Shown piece after piece: positions 10,535 through 20,324 of a stretch of DNA of 64,000 bases (its first letter is position 1; each line of letters begins with the position of its first letter). The notes under the pieces were generated by a model, which was not told the DNA's origin, searched no databases, and saw only the letters and a list, made by a program, of their open reading frames with translations. The stretch comes from Alphaproteobacteria bacterium. GTDB taxonomy: Bacteria; Pseudomonadota; Alphaproteobacteria; Micropepsales; Micropepsaceae. Location of the stretch: the NCBI GenBank assembly GCA_947474565.1, contig CANJIS010000001.1:151245-215244 (forward strand), written 5' to 3'. The position numbers and the translations under genes were made by a program.

Positions 10535-11018
10535 AGGCGAAGTCGTTGCAGAGTCGGCGGTGCGGTTTGTCCGCGCCCTGCCCGCACCTGTCGCACGCGT
10601 GTGGAAATTTCTTACCGACCCCGCGCTTTTACCCGAATGGTATGGCGAAGGCAGCATAGAGCCCCGCGAAGGCGGCGCCGTGTCGCTGATGGGCGGGCAT
10701 ATTCGCGGCGTGGTGACGGCGTGGCGGCCAGAACAATTGCTCGGCTACACCTGGAATGTATTCGCGCCAGGAGAGACGGTTTCGGCATGGCCGGTGTCGT
10801 ATCTGGAGATGGCGTTGGCAGCCGATGGCGCTGGCACCAGGCTCACCCTCACCCACCGCCCCATTCCCGACGCGATGCAGAAGCAGACCGCGATGGGCTG
10901 GCACACGTATCTCGATCTGATTGGCGCGGGCCTGGATGGAAAATTTCCAAAACGCGCCGACCTGTTTCCCGTCAATGCCGCGCTGTACGGCGTGGATCTC
11001 AACGCCCTGAAAAGGTGA
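10524..11018 (+). CDS. SRPBCC (AHSA1-like) domain protein
   Basis: The 164-residue protein is one START/Bet v1-like domain: AVRFVRALPAPVARVWKFLTD at the start, then LLPEWYGEG and a C-terminal helix with GWHTYLDLIGAGLDG. Such proteins bind hydrophobic ligands; the ligand is unknown here. The start at 10524 overlaps the ArsR gene by 11 bases, which suggests coupling; an in-frame ATG at 10500 is possible but lies deeper in arsR. It resembles the next gene and is probably a tandem duplicate. Confidence 0.88.
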   Translation: MTSKGEVVAESAVRFVRALPAPVARVWKFLTDPALLPEWYGEGSIEPREGGAVSLMGGHIRGVVTAWRPEQLLGYTWNVFAPGETVSAWPVSYLEMALAADGAGTRLTLTHRPIPDAMQKQTAMGWHTYLDLIGAGLDGKFPKRADLFPVNAALYGVDLNALKR

Positions 11019-11021
11019 TCT

Positions 11022-11573
11022 ATGGATGACTTTCCCAAAAAGCTGGACGACCACACCATTCAGTTTGTCCGCATCCTGCCCGGGCCGATTGAAAAGGTCT
11101 GGGACTATCTGGCCGACGGCAAGAAGCGCGGCACATGGTTCGCGGGCGGCGACCTGCCACCCGTGGGTGAGCGCTTCGAGATGCGCTTCAAGCACAGCGA
11201 TCTGTCGCCCAACCAGGCGCCGCCGCCGGAGCGCATGAAGGAGATGGACGCCAAGGGCCACACCTCCAGCAATGTGCTGCTGGCGTTCGAGCCGCCGCAT
11301 CGGATGGTGTTCACCTTCGGCGGTGAGAAAGACCCCGCTCTGGTGTCTGAGGTCGAGTTCAAGCTGACACAGGAAGGCCCACCCGGCGACAACAAGGTTC
11401 GCTTCACCCTCACCCACAGCAAGATTCCCAACCGCGATATCATGAAGGGCGTTTCCGGCGGCTGGAGCGCGCATCTGGCGATCCTGCAATACCGCGCCGA
11501 GGACAAGACCCCGCCGGCCTTCTGGGATGTCTGGCGTAAATATGATGAGATTTTCGCCAAGCAGTATGCCTGA
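11022..11573 (+). CDS. SRPBCC (AHSA1-like) domain protein
   Basis: The 183-residue protein shares the fold and opening pattern of its upstream neighbour (TIQFVRILPGPIEKVWDYLAD against AVRFVRALPAPVARVWKFLTD). It also has GTWFAGGDLPPVGERFEMRF and a closing helix around SGGWSAHLAILQYR. Only three bases separate the two genes. Together with the ArsR regulator they form a sensor/ligand-binding module that is common in proteobacteria but poorly understood. Confidence 0.88.
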   Translation: MDDFPKKLDDHTIQFVRILPGPIEKVWDYLADGKKRGTWFAGGDLPPVGERFEMRFKHSDLSPNQAPPPERMKEMDAKGHTSSNVLLAFEPPHRMVFTFGGEKDPALVSEVEFKLTQEGPPGDNKVRFTLTHSKIPNRDIMKGVSGGWSAHLAILQYRAEDKTPPAFWDVWRKYDEIFAKQYA

Positions 11574-11574
11574 T

Positions 11575-11705
11575 GGTCATTCCTGGCTGAGCGCCGCGCC
11601 ATTGCGCGGCGTGAGGGGAAGGGAATCCAGGCTCTCACCACCACCCAGATATTGAAAGCCTGGATCCCCTTCCCTCGGCGCTGCGCGCCTCGTCGGGGAT
11701 GACAG
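11575..11705. repeat. Intergenic palindromic repeat, family A
   Basis: The left arm runs from GTCATTCCTGGCTGAGCG to GAAGGGAATCCAGGC. The right arm runs from GCCTGGATCCCCTTCCCTCG to GTCGGGGATGACAG and is inverted. An internal hairpin, GCCGCGCCATTGCGCGGC, is visible. The repeat occupies the gap between the second SRPBCC gene and the membrane protein gene. Confidence 0.85.
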
Positions 11706-11749
11706 GGCGTGCGATAGCCAACGTCGCAATTCGTGATAACGTCCCGCCC

Positions 11750-12670
11750 ATGAAAAAATTCGCGCTCAGTGAAGCGGTCCAGCATGGTTACCGCTTCGCC
11801 TTTGGCGGTTTCCTGAATCTGTTGCGGCTGATGTGGCTGCCCGCGTTGTTGGCAGCGGCCTGCAGCTATTTCAGCGGCAACCAGATGGGCGTCCTGATCC
11901 AGAGCGCGCGCAGCCATGATTTCTCAAAGCTGACCATGCCGTGGCCGGTGCTGGCCGCCCTTACCCTGGCCACCTTCCTGTTCGGCAATATGCAGATCAC
12001 TGCCGCCTATCAACTGGCGCTGGGCAAGATCGATGCGCGCGGTCGGTTTTTCTATTTTCCCCTGTTTGAACGCGCGCTGTGGCGGGTGGTGGGGGCTTTC
12101 CTGCTGCTGGTGCTGACGCTGGCGTCGCTGGCGGTGAGCTATTTCCTGGCGATGCTGCTGATCGGGTTCCTGTTCAATCTGGGCTTTCACGCCACCCATA
12201 TGACGGATGCCGGCATTGCGGCGGCCACCCAATGGGACGCGGCGCTGGCCATGCTGCTGGGCTATTGCGGCTTTATTTTCTGCGCTGTGCGGTTCGGCTT
12301 TCTGCTGTTTCCCGCCACGGTGGCGGAAGAAAAGGGCGGACTGTTCCGCGCCCGGACACTCAGCAATGGAAATTTCTGGCGCATGTTCGCCGCTTCGGTG
12401 GCGGCCGTGGTGCCGGTGTTCGCCGCCGAGGTGCTGCTGGTGATCTGGATGGGCGAGTTCAAGATGCCGCCGCCGGACGCAACACCGGCCCAGCTACGGG
12501 CGATACAGGCCGCCACCGAAGCCGCCGCCGACGCCAAGATTCACGATCAATGGTTTGTCTTCTATCCCGCGCTGGCGCTGGTGATGCTGCTGACTTACGG
12601 CATCCTGGCGGGAATTCAGGCCTTCGCTTATCGCGCGCTTGCGGACGACACTATATCCAATCGCCCTTGA
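11750..12670 (+). CDS. Multi-pass membrane protein, unknown function
   Basis: The 306-residue integral membrane protein starts at the ATG at 11750 (MKKFALSEAVQHGYRFAFGG). About six hydrophobic segments are visible, including LWLPALLAAACSYF-like, VVGAFLLLVLTLASLAVSYF and FYPALALVMLLTYGILAGI. It looks like the family of alphaproteobacterial proteins with a glycerophosphoryl-diester-phosphodiesterase-like membrane domain, but I cannot assign it. Its last 20 bases overlap the convergent rsmE gene. Confidence 0.75.
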   Translation: MKKFALSEAVQHGYRFAFGGFLNLLRLMWLPALLAAACSYFSGNQMGVLIQSARSHDFSKLTMPWPVLAALTLATFLFGNMQITAAYQLALGKIDARGRFFYFPLFERALWRVVGAFLLLVLTLASLAVSYFLAMLLIGFLFNLGFHATHMTDAGIAAATQWDAALAMLLGYCGFIFCAVRFGFLLFPATVAEEKGGLFRARTLSNGNFWRMFAASVAAVVPVFAAEVLLVIWMGEFKMPPPDATPAQLRAIQAATEAAADAKIHDQWFVFYPALALVMLLTYGILAGIQAFAYRALADDTISNRP

Positions 12671-13394
12671 CGGATTGCCAGATCGTCAGCGCCGCCAAAG
12701 CAGCGGTGTCGGCGCGCAGGATGCGCGGGCCCAGGGTGACGGGCGTCACGAACGGCAACGCACGCAGCATATCACGCTCCGCCGGATCAAAGCCGCCTTC
12801 GGGGCCGGTGAGGATGGCGGCGGGCGCAGGGCCTGCGACTTGCGCCAGCGGGTTGGCGTCACCGCCCTCGTCACAGAAATAGATGTGCCGTTCCTTCGGC
12901 CATGACGCGATTATTTTCGAGAGGTCCGCCACTTCGGCGATTTCCGGCACGCTAAGGCGTCCCGATTGTTCCGCCGCTTCCACCGCATTCGCCAGCATGC
13001 GGTCCTGATTGACGCGATTGACGTTGGTGCGGCGGGTGAAGACCGGTTGAAGTTTGGAGACGCCAAGCTCGGTGGCTTTCTGGGCGAGATAGTCCGCCGG
13101 GGTCTTTTTCACCGGCGCGAACACCAGCCACAGATCGGGTACGCCTGCCTGCGCTTCGGTTTGCCTCAACCCGTTCAGGATCACCCCGCGCTTGGTGGCG
13201 GCGGAAATCTCGGCCAGCCATTCGCCATCCCGGCCATTGAATAAAGAGACGCGCTGGCCCTGCCTGGCCCGCATCACATGGATCAGATAATGGGCCTGGC
13301 CTTCATCGGCGGCCACGGCAACGCCCGCGCCCAATGGTGCGTTGACATAAAGACGGAGCTTGCCGCCCGCTTCTGTAATTTCTTCTTCAGCCAT
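12651..13394 (-). CDS. rsmE: 16S rRNA (uracil-1498-N3) methyltransferase
   Basis: The 247-residue SPOUT-class enzyme methylates U1498 in the decoding region of 16S rRNA. Motifs include HYLIHVMRARQGQRVSLFNG at the start, KTPADYLAQKATELGVSKL, the conserved NVNR region and the knot signature ILTGPEGGFDPAER near the C-terminus. The start MAEEEITEAGG at 13394 is chosen; an in-frame ATG at 13436 would add 14 residues. It converges with, and overlaps, the membrane protein gene by 20 bases and diverges from ubiA. Confidence 0.96.
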   Translation of the reverse strand: MAEEEITEAGGKLRLYVNAPLGAGVAVAADEGQAHYLIHVMRARQGQRVSLFNGRDGEWLAEISAATKRGVILNGLRQTEAQAGVPDLWLVFAPVKKTPADYLAQKATELGVSKLQPVFTRRTNVNRVNQDRMLANAVEAAEQSGRLSVPEIAEVADLSKIIASWPKERHIYFCDEGGDANPLAQVAGPAPAAILTGPEGGFDPAERDMLRALPFVTPVTLGPRILRADTAALAALTIWQSVKGDWI

Positions 13395-13410
13395 GCCACA
13401 CTGAAAACCG

Positions 13411-14361
13411 ATGACACGTTCCGCACAAGCCCCCATGACTCAAGGACCGGGCGACACGGTTGCCGCCCATTGGGTGACGGCGCTGCCGCCCCGGTGGCTG
13501 CCCTTTGTCCAGCTGATGCGGCTTGATCGCCCAATCGGCACCTGGCTGCTGTTCTGGCCCTGTGTGATGGGGCTGATTTTGGGCGCGATGGCGGATGAGC
13601 GCAATTTCACCGACTGGCGCGACATTTATTATGTGCTGCTGTTCGCGATTGGGGCCGTGGTGATGCGGGGTGCGGGCTGCGCCTTCAACGACATCATGGA
13701 CAAGGATTTCGACGCCCAGGTGGCGCGCACCGCCGGGCGGCCGATTCCATCGGGCCGGGTTTCGGTCAAACAGGCCTGGGCGCTGGTGGCGGTGCTGTGC
13801 TGGATCGGGTTCGGCATTCTGATTCAATTCAACTGGTTTGCGGTGGTGCTGGGTGCAAGCTCGCTGCTGCTGGTGGCGGCGTATCCCTTCATGAAGCGCG
13901 TCACCTTCTGGCCCCAGGCCTGGCTGGGGCTGACGTTCAACTGGGGCGCGCTGCTGGGTTTTGCGGCTGAGACCGGGCGGCTGGATTGGCCGGTGCTGAT
14001 TTTGTACGCGGGCTTGCTGTTCTGGACGCTGGGTTACGACACCATCTATGCCCATCAAGATAAAGAAGACGATGCGCTGATCGGGGTGAAGTCCACCGCG
14101 CTGCTGCTGGGCGGTAACAGCCGCAAATGGATTCTGCGCTTCTATACGATCAGCTTCACCTTGATATTGGCCGGCGGCTTTGCCGAACATGCCGGCTCGC
14201 CTTTCGCGTTTATGCTGCTGCTGGCAGGCGGGCATATGCTGTGGCAGGTGCGAATCTTGAAGATTGATGACAGCGCCAATTGCCTGATGCTGTTCCGCGC
14301 CAATCGTGTCACCGGCGGACTACTAGCAACCGCGTTTCTGGTTGCTTGCTGGTTCGGATGA
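13411..14361 (+). CDS. ubiA: 4-hydroxybenzoate octaprenyltransferase
   Basis: This 316-residue membrane prenyltransferase joins a polyprenyl chain to 4-hydroxybenzoate in ubiquinone synthesis. The first aspartate-rich motif, NDIMDKDFD, begins near N93, and the second, YDTIYAHQDKEDD, near residue 209; both bind Mg-diphosphate. About eight membrane helices are visible, including LMRLDRPIGTWLLFWPCVMG. The stop overlaps the next gene in ATGA. Confidence 0.97.
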   Translation: MTRSAQAPMTQGPGDTVAAHWVTALPPRWLPFVQLMRLDRPIGTWLLFWPCVMGLILGAMADERNFTDWRDIYYVLLFAIGAVVMRGAGCAFNDIMDKDFDAQVARTAGRPIPSGRVSVKQAWALVAVLCWIGFGILIQFNWFAVVLGASSLLLVAAYPFMKRVTFWPQAWLGLTFNWGALLGFAAETGRLDWPVLILYAGLLFWTLGYDTIYAHQDKEDDALIGVKSTALLLGGNSRKWILRFYTISFTLILAGGFAEHAGSPFAFMLLLAGGHMLWQVRILKIDDSANCLMLFRANRVTGGLLATAFLVACWFG

Positions 14362-14993
14362 CACCTGAGCAGTTTGTTCGTAACAATTCATCCTTGATGT
14401 CCCCGCCGCTGGTGCCGGAGATCAAGCTTCATCTTGCTACCGAAATCGAACCGATCTGGCGCAAGACCGAAGAAGAGCTGCACGAGATGGGCGTTCCGCC
14501 GCCCTATTGGGCATTTGCCTGGGCGGGTGGTCAGGCGCTGGCACGATACATCCTCGACAACCCTGACATCGTGCGCGGGCTGAGCGTGCTGGATTTCGGT
14601 TCGGGCAGCGGGCTGGTGGGACTGGCGGCGAAAAAGGCGGGTGCCGCACATGTGCTGGCCGCCGACATCGACAAATTTTCCGTCGCCGCCATTCAGGCCA
14701 ATGCGCAGGCCAATGGGCTCGATGTTGCCACCACATCCGATGACCTGATCGGCAGCGACAAAAGCTTCGACGTCATTCTGGTGGGCGACATGTGTTACGA
14801 GCGGCCACTGGCCGAGCGGCTGATGGCGTGGCTGAAGTCACAGGATGCGGTGATTCTGCTGGGCGATCCGGGGCGCAGCTATTTCCCCAAAGAGGGCCTG
14901 ACACGGCAGGCGCTCTATAATGTCGCGGTGACGCGCGAACTTGAAGACCGCGAAATCCGCGAAACCGGCGTGTGGCGCCTAAACAAAGACTAG
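14358..14993 (+). CDS. Class I SAM methyltransferase, METTL20/ETF-beta-like
   Basis: The 211-residue protein has a Rossmann methyltransferase core: LDFGSGSGLVGLAAKKAGA for SAM binding (near residues 79-97), then AADIDKFSVAAIQANA and VILVGDMCYE. The N-terminus (PPLVPEIKLHLATEIEPIW) and the PPPYWAFAWAGGQALARYI segment are typical of METTL20-type lysine methyltransferases that modify the beta subunit of electron transfer flavoprotein. It is coupled to ubiA by ATGA. Some annotations call this group nicotinamide N-methylase-like. The subfamily call is an inference. Confidence 0.8.
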   Translation: MTPEQFVRNNSSLMSPPLVPEIKLHLATEIEPIWRKTEEELHEMGVPPPYWAFAWAGGQALARYILDNPDIVRGLSVLDFGSGSGLVGLAAKKAGAAHVLAADIDKFSVAAIQANAQANGLDVATTSDDLIGSDKSFDVILVGDMCYERPLAERLMAWLKSQDAVILLGDPGRSYFPKEGLTRQALYNVAVTRELEDREIRETGVWRLNKD

Positions 14994-15045
14994 GCGCAGC
15001 CCTGCCCCTCTGTCAGATTAGCCCTGCATACTGCTGGGGGCTTCT

Positions 15046-16626
15046 ATGCTGTTCGATCGCGTCAAATCGCTGGACGCCATTATGGCGACCGCCGAGAAGA
15101 AGGGCCTGCATCGTTCGCTGGGCCCGTTCCAGCTGACCCTGCTTGGCATCGGCGCGGTGATCGGCACCGGCATCTTCGTGCTGACCGCCGAAGCGTCGCA
15201 GAAAGCCGGCCCCGGCATGCTGGCCTCTTTCATCATCGCCGGTTTTGTCTGCGGCGTGGCCGCGCTTTGCTATTCCGAACTGGCCTCGATGGTGCCGGTG
15301 GCGGGCTCTGCCTACACCTATACCTATGCCGTGGTCGGCGAGATGATGGCCTGGATGGTCGGCTGGGCGCTGATCCTGGAATATGCTGTGGGCGCCAGCG
15401 CTGTCGCCGTGGGCTGGTCCAACCATGCCATCGGATTGGCGCAAGGGCTGGGCTATCATTTTCCAGCAGCGATCAGTAACGCCGACGCGTTGATGGCCAA
15501 GGTCGAACTGATGTTCAGCGCGGCCCCCACCGCCGACATCATGGAAGCGTTGCGCATCGGCGGCTGGATCAATGTTCCCGCCGTTCTGGTCGCCTCCGCC
15601 GTGACATGGCTGCTGATCATCGGCACCACCGAAAGCGCCCGCGTCAACGCCGTGCTGGTGCTGATCAAGATCACCGCGCTGACCATGTTCATCTTCCTGA
15701 CCATTCCGGTGATGAATGCAGAACACTTCACGCCCTTCGCGCCCACGGGCGCGTCGGGCATCTTCGGCGCGGCGGCGTCCATCTTCTTCGCCTATGTCGG
15801 CTTTGACGCGGTTTCGACCGCCGCCGAGGAAACCAAAAATCCCCAGCGCAATGTGCCCATCGGGCTGATCGGATCGCTGGTCATCTGCACCATCTTCTAT
15901 TTGCTGGTGGCGAGCGGCGAGATCGGCGCCATCGGCGCACAGCCGGTGATGGATGCCGGCGTGGCGCTGGCCCCCGGTTCCGCCGAGTTCACCGGCCGCT
16001 GCGCCCTGATGGGTGCGGGCGCGACCCAGCCGCTGGTCTGTTCCAAGGAAGCGCTGGTGCATGTGCTCGACACCATCGGCTGGCCGTCGCTGGGCCGGCT
16101 GGTCGGCCTGGCCGCCGTGCTGGCGCTGCCGTCGGTTGTGCTGATGATGATGTTCGGCCAGACCCGCGTGTTCTTTACGATGGCGCGCGATGGCCTGCTG
16201 CCGGCCAAACTGGCGTCGGTGCATCCCAAATACCGCACGCCCCATGTCGTGACCCTGGTCACCGGCATGGGCACCGCCATCGCCGCCGCGTTTTTGCCGG
16301 TGGGCAAGCTGGCGGATTATTCCAACTCCGGCACCCTGTTCGCCTTTTTGATGGTCGCGATTGCGGTGATGGTGCTGAGGAAGACCGATCCTTCCCGCAA
16401 GCGGCCGTTCCGCACCCCGGGCGTGTTCATTGTCGCGCCGCTGGCGATTGTCGGTTGCCTGGTGCTGTACTTCTCGCTGCCCATGACCGCCATCCTGCTG
16501 CTGCCGATCTGGGGCGGGCTGGGGTTGCTGGTGTATTTCTTCTACAGCCGCTCGCGCAGTCATGTCGGGCGCGGTTTCGAGTCCGACACCCCGAACGATC
16601 CGCCAAGCACCGGCGTTACCAGGTAA
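15046..16626 (+). CDS. APC-superfamily amino acid permease
   Basis: This 526-residue inner-membrane transporter has about twelve to fourteen helices. The first helix, [18 protein letters not shown], carries the APC substrate loop [31 protein letters not shown] and [22 protein letters not shown] follow, as in cationic amino acid transporters of the CAT/YfnA group. A loop near residues 300-335 is unusually rich in cysteine for the family. It is followed without a gap by ubiD (TAATG overlap), although a functional link is not obvious. Confidence 0.9.
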   Translation: MLFDRVKSLDAIMATAEKKGLHRSLGPFQLTLLGIGAVIGTGIFVLTAEASQKAGPGMLASFIIAGFVCGVAALCYSELASMVPVAGSAYTYTYAVVGEMMAWMVGWALILEYAVGASAVAVGWSNHAIGLAQGLGYHFPAAISNADALMAKVELMFSAAPTADIMEALRIGGWINVPAVLVASAVTWLLIIGTTESARVNAVLVLIKITALTMFIFLTIPVMNAEHFTPFAPTGASGIFGAAASIFFAYVGFDAVSTAAEETKNPQRNVPIGLIGSLVICTIFYLLVASGEIGAIGAQPVMDAGVALAPGSAEFTGRCALMGAGATQPLVCSKEALVHVLDTIGWPSLGRLVGLAAVLALPSVVLMMMFGQTRVFFTMARDGLLPAKLASVHPKYRTPHVVTLVTGMGTAIAAAFLPVGKLADYSNSGTLFAFLMVAIAVMVLRKTDPSRKRPFRTPGVFIVAPLAIVGCLVLYFSLPMTAILLLPIWGGLGLLVYFFYSRSRSHVGRGFESDTPNDPPSTGVTR

Positions 16627-18152
16627 TGCCGTATCGTTCGCTTCGGGATTTCATCGCGCGTCTGGAAAAAGACGGCGAGCTGGTGCGGGTGAAGGAACCC
16701 GTCTCCACCGTGCTGGAGATGACGGAGATTCAAACCCGTCTGATCGCCGAGGGCGGCCCGGCGGTTATTTTCGAAAAACCCATCAAGGCCGATGGCACGG
16801 CAAGTTCAATGCCGGTGCTGGTCAATCTGTTCGGCACGGTCAAGCGCGTCGCCATGGGCGTGACCATGGGTGGCAAGGAACGCACGAGCGCCATGGACTT
16901 GCGCGAGGTCGGCGAATTGCTGGCGCAGCTGCGCCAGCCCCAGCCGCCGCGATCTTTCGGTGAAGCCGCTGAATTGCTGCCGCTGGTGAAAACCGTCTTG
17001 GCGATGAAGCCCAAGACGGTGGGCAAGCCGCCCTGTCAGGAGATTGTTCTGACCGGCGACAAGATTGATCTGAACGCCATGCCCATCCAGACCTGCTGGC
17101 CGGGCGAGCCTGCGCCGCTGATCACCTGGCCGCTGGTGGTGACAAAAGGCCCGTCGGATGCGCGCGAGGATAATTTCAATCTCGGCATCTATCGCATGCA
17201 GGTGCTGAACAAGAACCAGACCATCATGCGCTGGCTGAAGCATCGCGGCGGGGCGCAGCATCATCAGCGCTGGGGCCAGACCAAGCGCGATCCCCTGCCC
17301 GCCGCCATTGTGCTGGGCGCGGACCCCGGAATTATTCTGGCAGCAGTGACGCCGGTGCCCGAAACGCTGTCGGAGTATCAGTTCGCGGGACTGCTGCGCG
17401 GCGAGCGTGTGGTGCTGGCCGATTGCGTCAGCCAGCCGCTCAAGGTGCCGGCGGAAGCGGAGATTGTGATCGAAGGCACGGTATCGCTCGATGATTACCG
17501 CGACGAAGGCCCCTATGGCGATCACACCGGCTATTACAATTCGGTCGAGCAGTTCCCGGTTTTCACCGTCACCGCCATCACCATGCGGCGCGATCCGATT
17601 TATCTGTCCACTTACACCTCGCGGCCGCCCGATGAGCCGTCCATCCTGGGCGAAGCGCTGAACGAAGTGTTTGTGCCGCTGATCCGCCAGCAATTTCCCG
17701 AGATTGTGGATTTCTGGCTGCCGCCGGAAGGATGCTCGTACCGCATCGCAGTGGTGAGCATGAAAAAGGCATTCCCCGGCCATGCCAAGCGGGTGATGAT
17801 GGCGGTGTGGTCATACTTACGCCAGTTCATGTACACCAAGTGGGTGATCGTGGTGGATGACGACATCAATGCCCGCGACTGGAAAGACGTGATGTGGGCG
17901 CTCTCCACCCGCATGGACCCGGCGCGCGACATCACCGTGATCGAACACACGCCGATCGATTATCTGGATTTCGCCTCGCCGGAATCGGGCCTGGGTTCGA
18001 AAATCGGCCTGGACGCCACCAACAAGCTGCCGCCGGAAACCAAACGCGAATGGGGCAAAAAAATGCGGATGGATGAAGAGGTTATAAAAACCGTCACAGA
18101 GAAATGGGCCAAGTTCGGCTTGCCCGGCAGTGGCAAACCTATCTGGAAATAA
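16626..18152 (+). CDS. ubiD: 4-hydroxy-3-polyprenylbenzoate decarboxylase
   Basis: The 508-residue enzyme decarboxylates the prenylated benzoate in ubiquinone synthesis using prenylated FMN. It starts [20 protein letters not shown], and the ATG shares its A with the preceding TAA. Family landmarks are [46 protein letters not shown] with the catalytic acidic region, and [21 protein letters not shown]. It serves the same pathway as ubiA upstream. No ubiX is seen in the window. Confidence 0.96.
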   Translation: MPYRSLRDFIARLEKDGELVRVKEPVSTVLEMTEIQTRLIAEGGPAVIFEKPIKADGTASSMPVLVNLFGTVKRVAMGVTMGGKERTSAMDLREVGELLAQLRQPQPPRSFGEAAELLPLVKTVLAMKPKTVGKPPCQEIVLTGDKIDLNAMPIQTCWPGEPAPLITWPLVVTKGPSDAREDNFNLGIYRMQVLNKNQTIMRWLKHRGGAQHHQRWGQTKRDPLPAAIVLGADPGIILAAVTPVPETLSEYQFAGLLRGERVVLADCVSQPLKVPAEAEIVIEGTVSLDDYRDEGPYGDHTGYYNSVEQFPVFTVTAITMRRDPIYLSTYTSRPPDEPSILGEALNEVFVPLIRQQFPEIVDFWLPPEGCSYRIAVVSMKKAFPGHAKRVMMAVWSYLRQFMYTKWVIVVDDDINARDWKDVMWALSTRMDPARDITVIEHTPIDYLDFASPESGLGSKIGLDATNKLPPETKREWGKKMRMDEEVIKTVTEKWAKFGLPGSGKPIWK

Positions 18153-18194
18153 GGTCCGCTTGACCGGTGCCGGGATTCACGGCACGGAACGGGC

Positions 18195-19526
18195 ATGAAC
18201 TCCGAAAATCTGCTTTCCGATCTGATCGCCGCCGCCAAGCGCGCCGGGGCCGATGCTGCTGACGCGATGTTTGTCGAAAATGTCTCCGCTTCGGTTTCCT
18301 ACCGGCTGGGCAAGCTGGAAGATGTCGAGCGCAGCGAAAGCGCCGATCTGGGCCTGCGGGTCTTCCTGGGCAACAAGGTCGCCTTTGTTTCCTCCACCGA
18401 CTTCTCGCGCGACTCGCTGGATCAGCTTCCAGAACGCGCCATCGCCATGGCGCGGCTGGCGCCGGAAGACAAATATGCCGGGCTGGCTCCCAACGACCGG
18501 CTGGCGAAAGACATTCCTGCGCTCGATCTGGAAGATGCCAATGAGCCTTCCGCCGATGTGCTGGTGGAACGGGCTCGCAGCGCCGAGGCCGCCGGCATGG
18601 CGGTGAAGGGTGTCACCAATTCCGAAGGCGGCGGTGCATCCTTCTCGCGCGCCGCTGTCGCGCTTGCCACGTCATCGGGTTTCTACGGCCGCTATGCGGG
18701 GACCAGCCATTCCACCGGCGTTTCCATGCTGGCGGGCGAAGGCACCGGCATGGAACGCGATTACGACCAGGCCAGCGCCCGTCATTCCGGCGACCTGCGC
18801 GAGGCGGCTGATATTGGCCGTATCGCGGGTGAACGCGCCGTTGCCCGCCTCAATCCCCGCAAGGTGAAAAGCCAGGCCGTTCCCGTGGTGTTCGATCCGC
18901 GCGAAAGCGCCGGGCTGGTGGGTCATTTTGCGGGCGCGATTTCCGGCGCCGGTATCGCGCGCGGCGTCAGCTTTTTGAAGGACAATATGGGTGAGCAGAT
19001 TTTCGCCCCCGGCATTTCCATCATTGACGATCCGCACCGCACGCGCGGGCTGCGCTCCAAGCCGTTTGACGGCGAAGGCGTCGCCAACGCAAAGCGCGCG
19101 TTGGTCGAAAAAGGCCGCCTCACCACCTGGCTGCTGGATTGCGCCAGCGCCCGCCAGCTGGGTTTGGAAACCACCGGCCATGCCGCGCGCGGCACCGGCG
19201 GGCCGCCGCATCCCTCCGCCACCAATCTTTATATGGAGCCCGGGCAACTTTCGCCCGAAGCCCTGATTGCCGACATTGAACAGGGCTTTTACGTCACCGA
19301 ACTTCTGGGTATGGGCGTCAATGGCGTGACCGGCGATTACAGTCGCGGCGCCGCCGGGTTCTGGATCGAGAAGGGCAAGATTGCGTTTCCGGTTTCGGAA
19401 ATCACCATTGCCGGGAACCTGAAAGAGATGTTCCTGCACCTCACCCCCGCCAGCGACCTGGTGTTCCGCTATGGCACCAACGCGCCGACAATTCGAATTG
19501 AAGGGATGACCATTGCGGGGGCCTGA
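18195..19526 (+). CDS. pmbA: PmbA/TldE metalloprotease subunit
   Basis: The 443-residue TldD/PmbA-family protein lacks the HExxxH motif of TldD, as expected for the TldE partner. Typical segments are ESADLGLRVFLGNKVAFVSS, VVFDPRESAGLVGHFAGAIS and YVTELLGMGVNGVTGDYSRG. It would form the TldD-TldE heterodimer with the product of the gene at 2783. It heads the cysQ/lipid A gene run, a placement also seen in other alphaproteobacteria. A GTGCCG/CGGCAC inverted repeat lies just upstream. Confidence 0.95.
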   Translation: MNSENLLSDLIAAAKRAGADAADAMFVENVSASVSYRLGKLEDVERSESADLGLRVFLGNKVAFVSSTDFSRDSLDQLPERAIAMARLAPEDKYAGLAPNDRLAKDIPALDLEDANEPSADVLVERARSAEAAGMAVKGVTNSEGGGASFSRAAVALATSSGFYGRYAGTSHSTGVSMLAGEGTGMERDYDQASARHSGDLREAADIGRIAGERAVARLNPRKVKSQAVPVVFDPRESAGLVGHFAGAISGAGIARGVSFLKDNMGEQIFAPGISIIDDPHRTRGLRSKPFDGEGVANAKRALVEKGRLTTWLLDCASARQLGLETTGHAARGTGGPPHPSATNLYMEPGQLSPEALIADIEQGFYVTELLGMGVNGVTGDYSRGAAGFWIEKGKIAFPVSEITIAGNLKEMFLHLTPASDLVFRYGTNAPTIRIEGMTIAGA

Positions 19527-20304
19527 GGCTCTCGCTTTGCTGGAAAGTGCGGTACGCGCCGCCGGAGACATTGCGCGCAAATTTTATGGCACCGATTTCA
19601 AGCGCTGGAGCAAGGAAGGCGGCAGCCCCGTCACCGAAGCCGATCTGGTGGTGGATGCTTTCCTGAAACAGACGCTGCTGGCGGCGCATCCTTCCTATGG
19701 CTGGCTGTCGGAGGAAAGCGTCGATGATCCGTCGCGGCTGACCGCAGAACGCGTGTTCGTGGTTGATCCCATCGACGGCACCGTCGCCTTTGTGAAAAAC
19801 AAGCCGCATTTTACGATCTGCGCCGCGCTGGTGGAAAAGGGCCGCCCCATCGCCGCCTGCGTTTACAATCCCATTGCCGAGGAATGTTTCACCGCTGTGA
19901 CAGGCGGCGGCGCGCATCTGAACGGGCAAGCCATCCATGTCAGCGCCCAGGACCGCATCGAAGGCGCCCATATGCTGGGGCCGAAAACCATTTTCGAAGG
20001 CTGGCCGGAGATGGAGATCAGTTCTTACTCCTCCATCGCCTATCGCGCCGTGCTGGTGGCGGCGGGCCGCCATGACGCCATGATTTCGCTGACCACCAAG
20101 CATGACTGGGACCTGGCGGCGGCGGACCTGATTGTGCAGGAAGCGGGCGGGCTGCTCAGCGACGAGGTAGGACAGGCGCTGATCTATAATACGCCGGGCG
20201 CCACCCAGCGTGTTTCGGTGGCGGCCGGGCCGGTTCTCCACAGGCTTTTGCTGGCGCGGCTGCGGCAAAAAGAGGACTCTGTTCTGTCCTTTGGCCAAGC
20301 GTAG
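19513..20304 (+). CDS. 3'(2'),5'-bisphosphate nucleotidase / inositol monophosphatase family protein
   Basis: The 263-residue Mg-dependent phosphatase carries SEESVDD and VVDPIDGTVAFV, the metal-binding motif with D85, and a C-terminal KHDWDLAAADLIVQEAGG. In alphaproteobacterial lipid A clusters this position is usually occupied by CysQ, which hydrolyses adenosine 3',5'-bisphosphate; an inositol monophosphatase role cannot be excluded. It starts at a TTG inside the pmbA end (14-base overlap), and no ATG fits this frame nearby. Confidence 0.88.
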   Translation: MRGPEALALLESAVRAAGDIARKFYGTDFKRWSKEGGSPVTEADLVVDAFLKQTLLAAHPSYGWLSEESVDDPSRLTAERVFVVDPIDGTVAFVKNKPHFTICAALVEKGRPIAACVYNPIAEECFTAVTGGGAHLNGQAIHVSAQDRIEGAHMLGPKTIFEGWPEMEISSYSSIAYRAVLVAAGRHDAMISLTTKHDWDLAAADLIVQEAGGLLSDEVGQALIYNTPGATQRVSVAAGPVLHRLLLARLRQKEDSVLSFGQA

Positions 20305-20324
20305 GAATCGGGTACGGAGTAAAC

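Noticed and set aside
15013..16563. A 516-codon open frame antisense to the APC permease
   Set aside because: Composition is low-complexity (H, Q, R, G, D-rich), and the opposite strand encodes a clear multi-helix transporter.
16806..17783. A 325-codon open frame antisense to ubiD
   Set aside because: It shows no family features; ubiD is complete.
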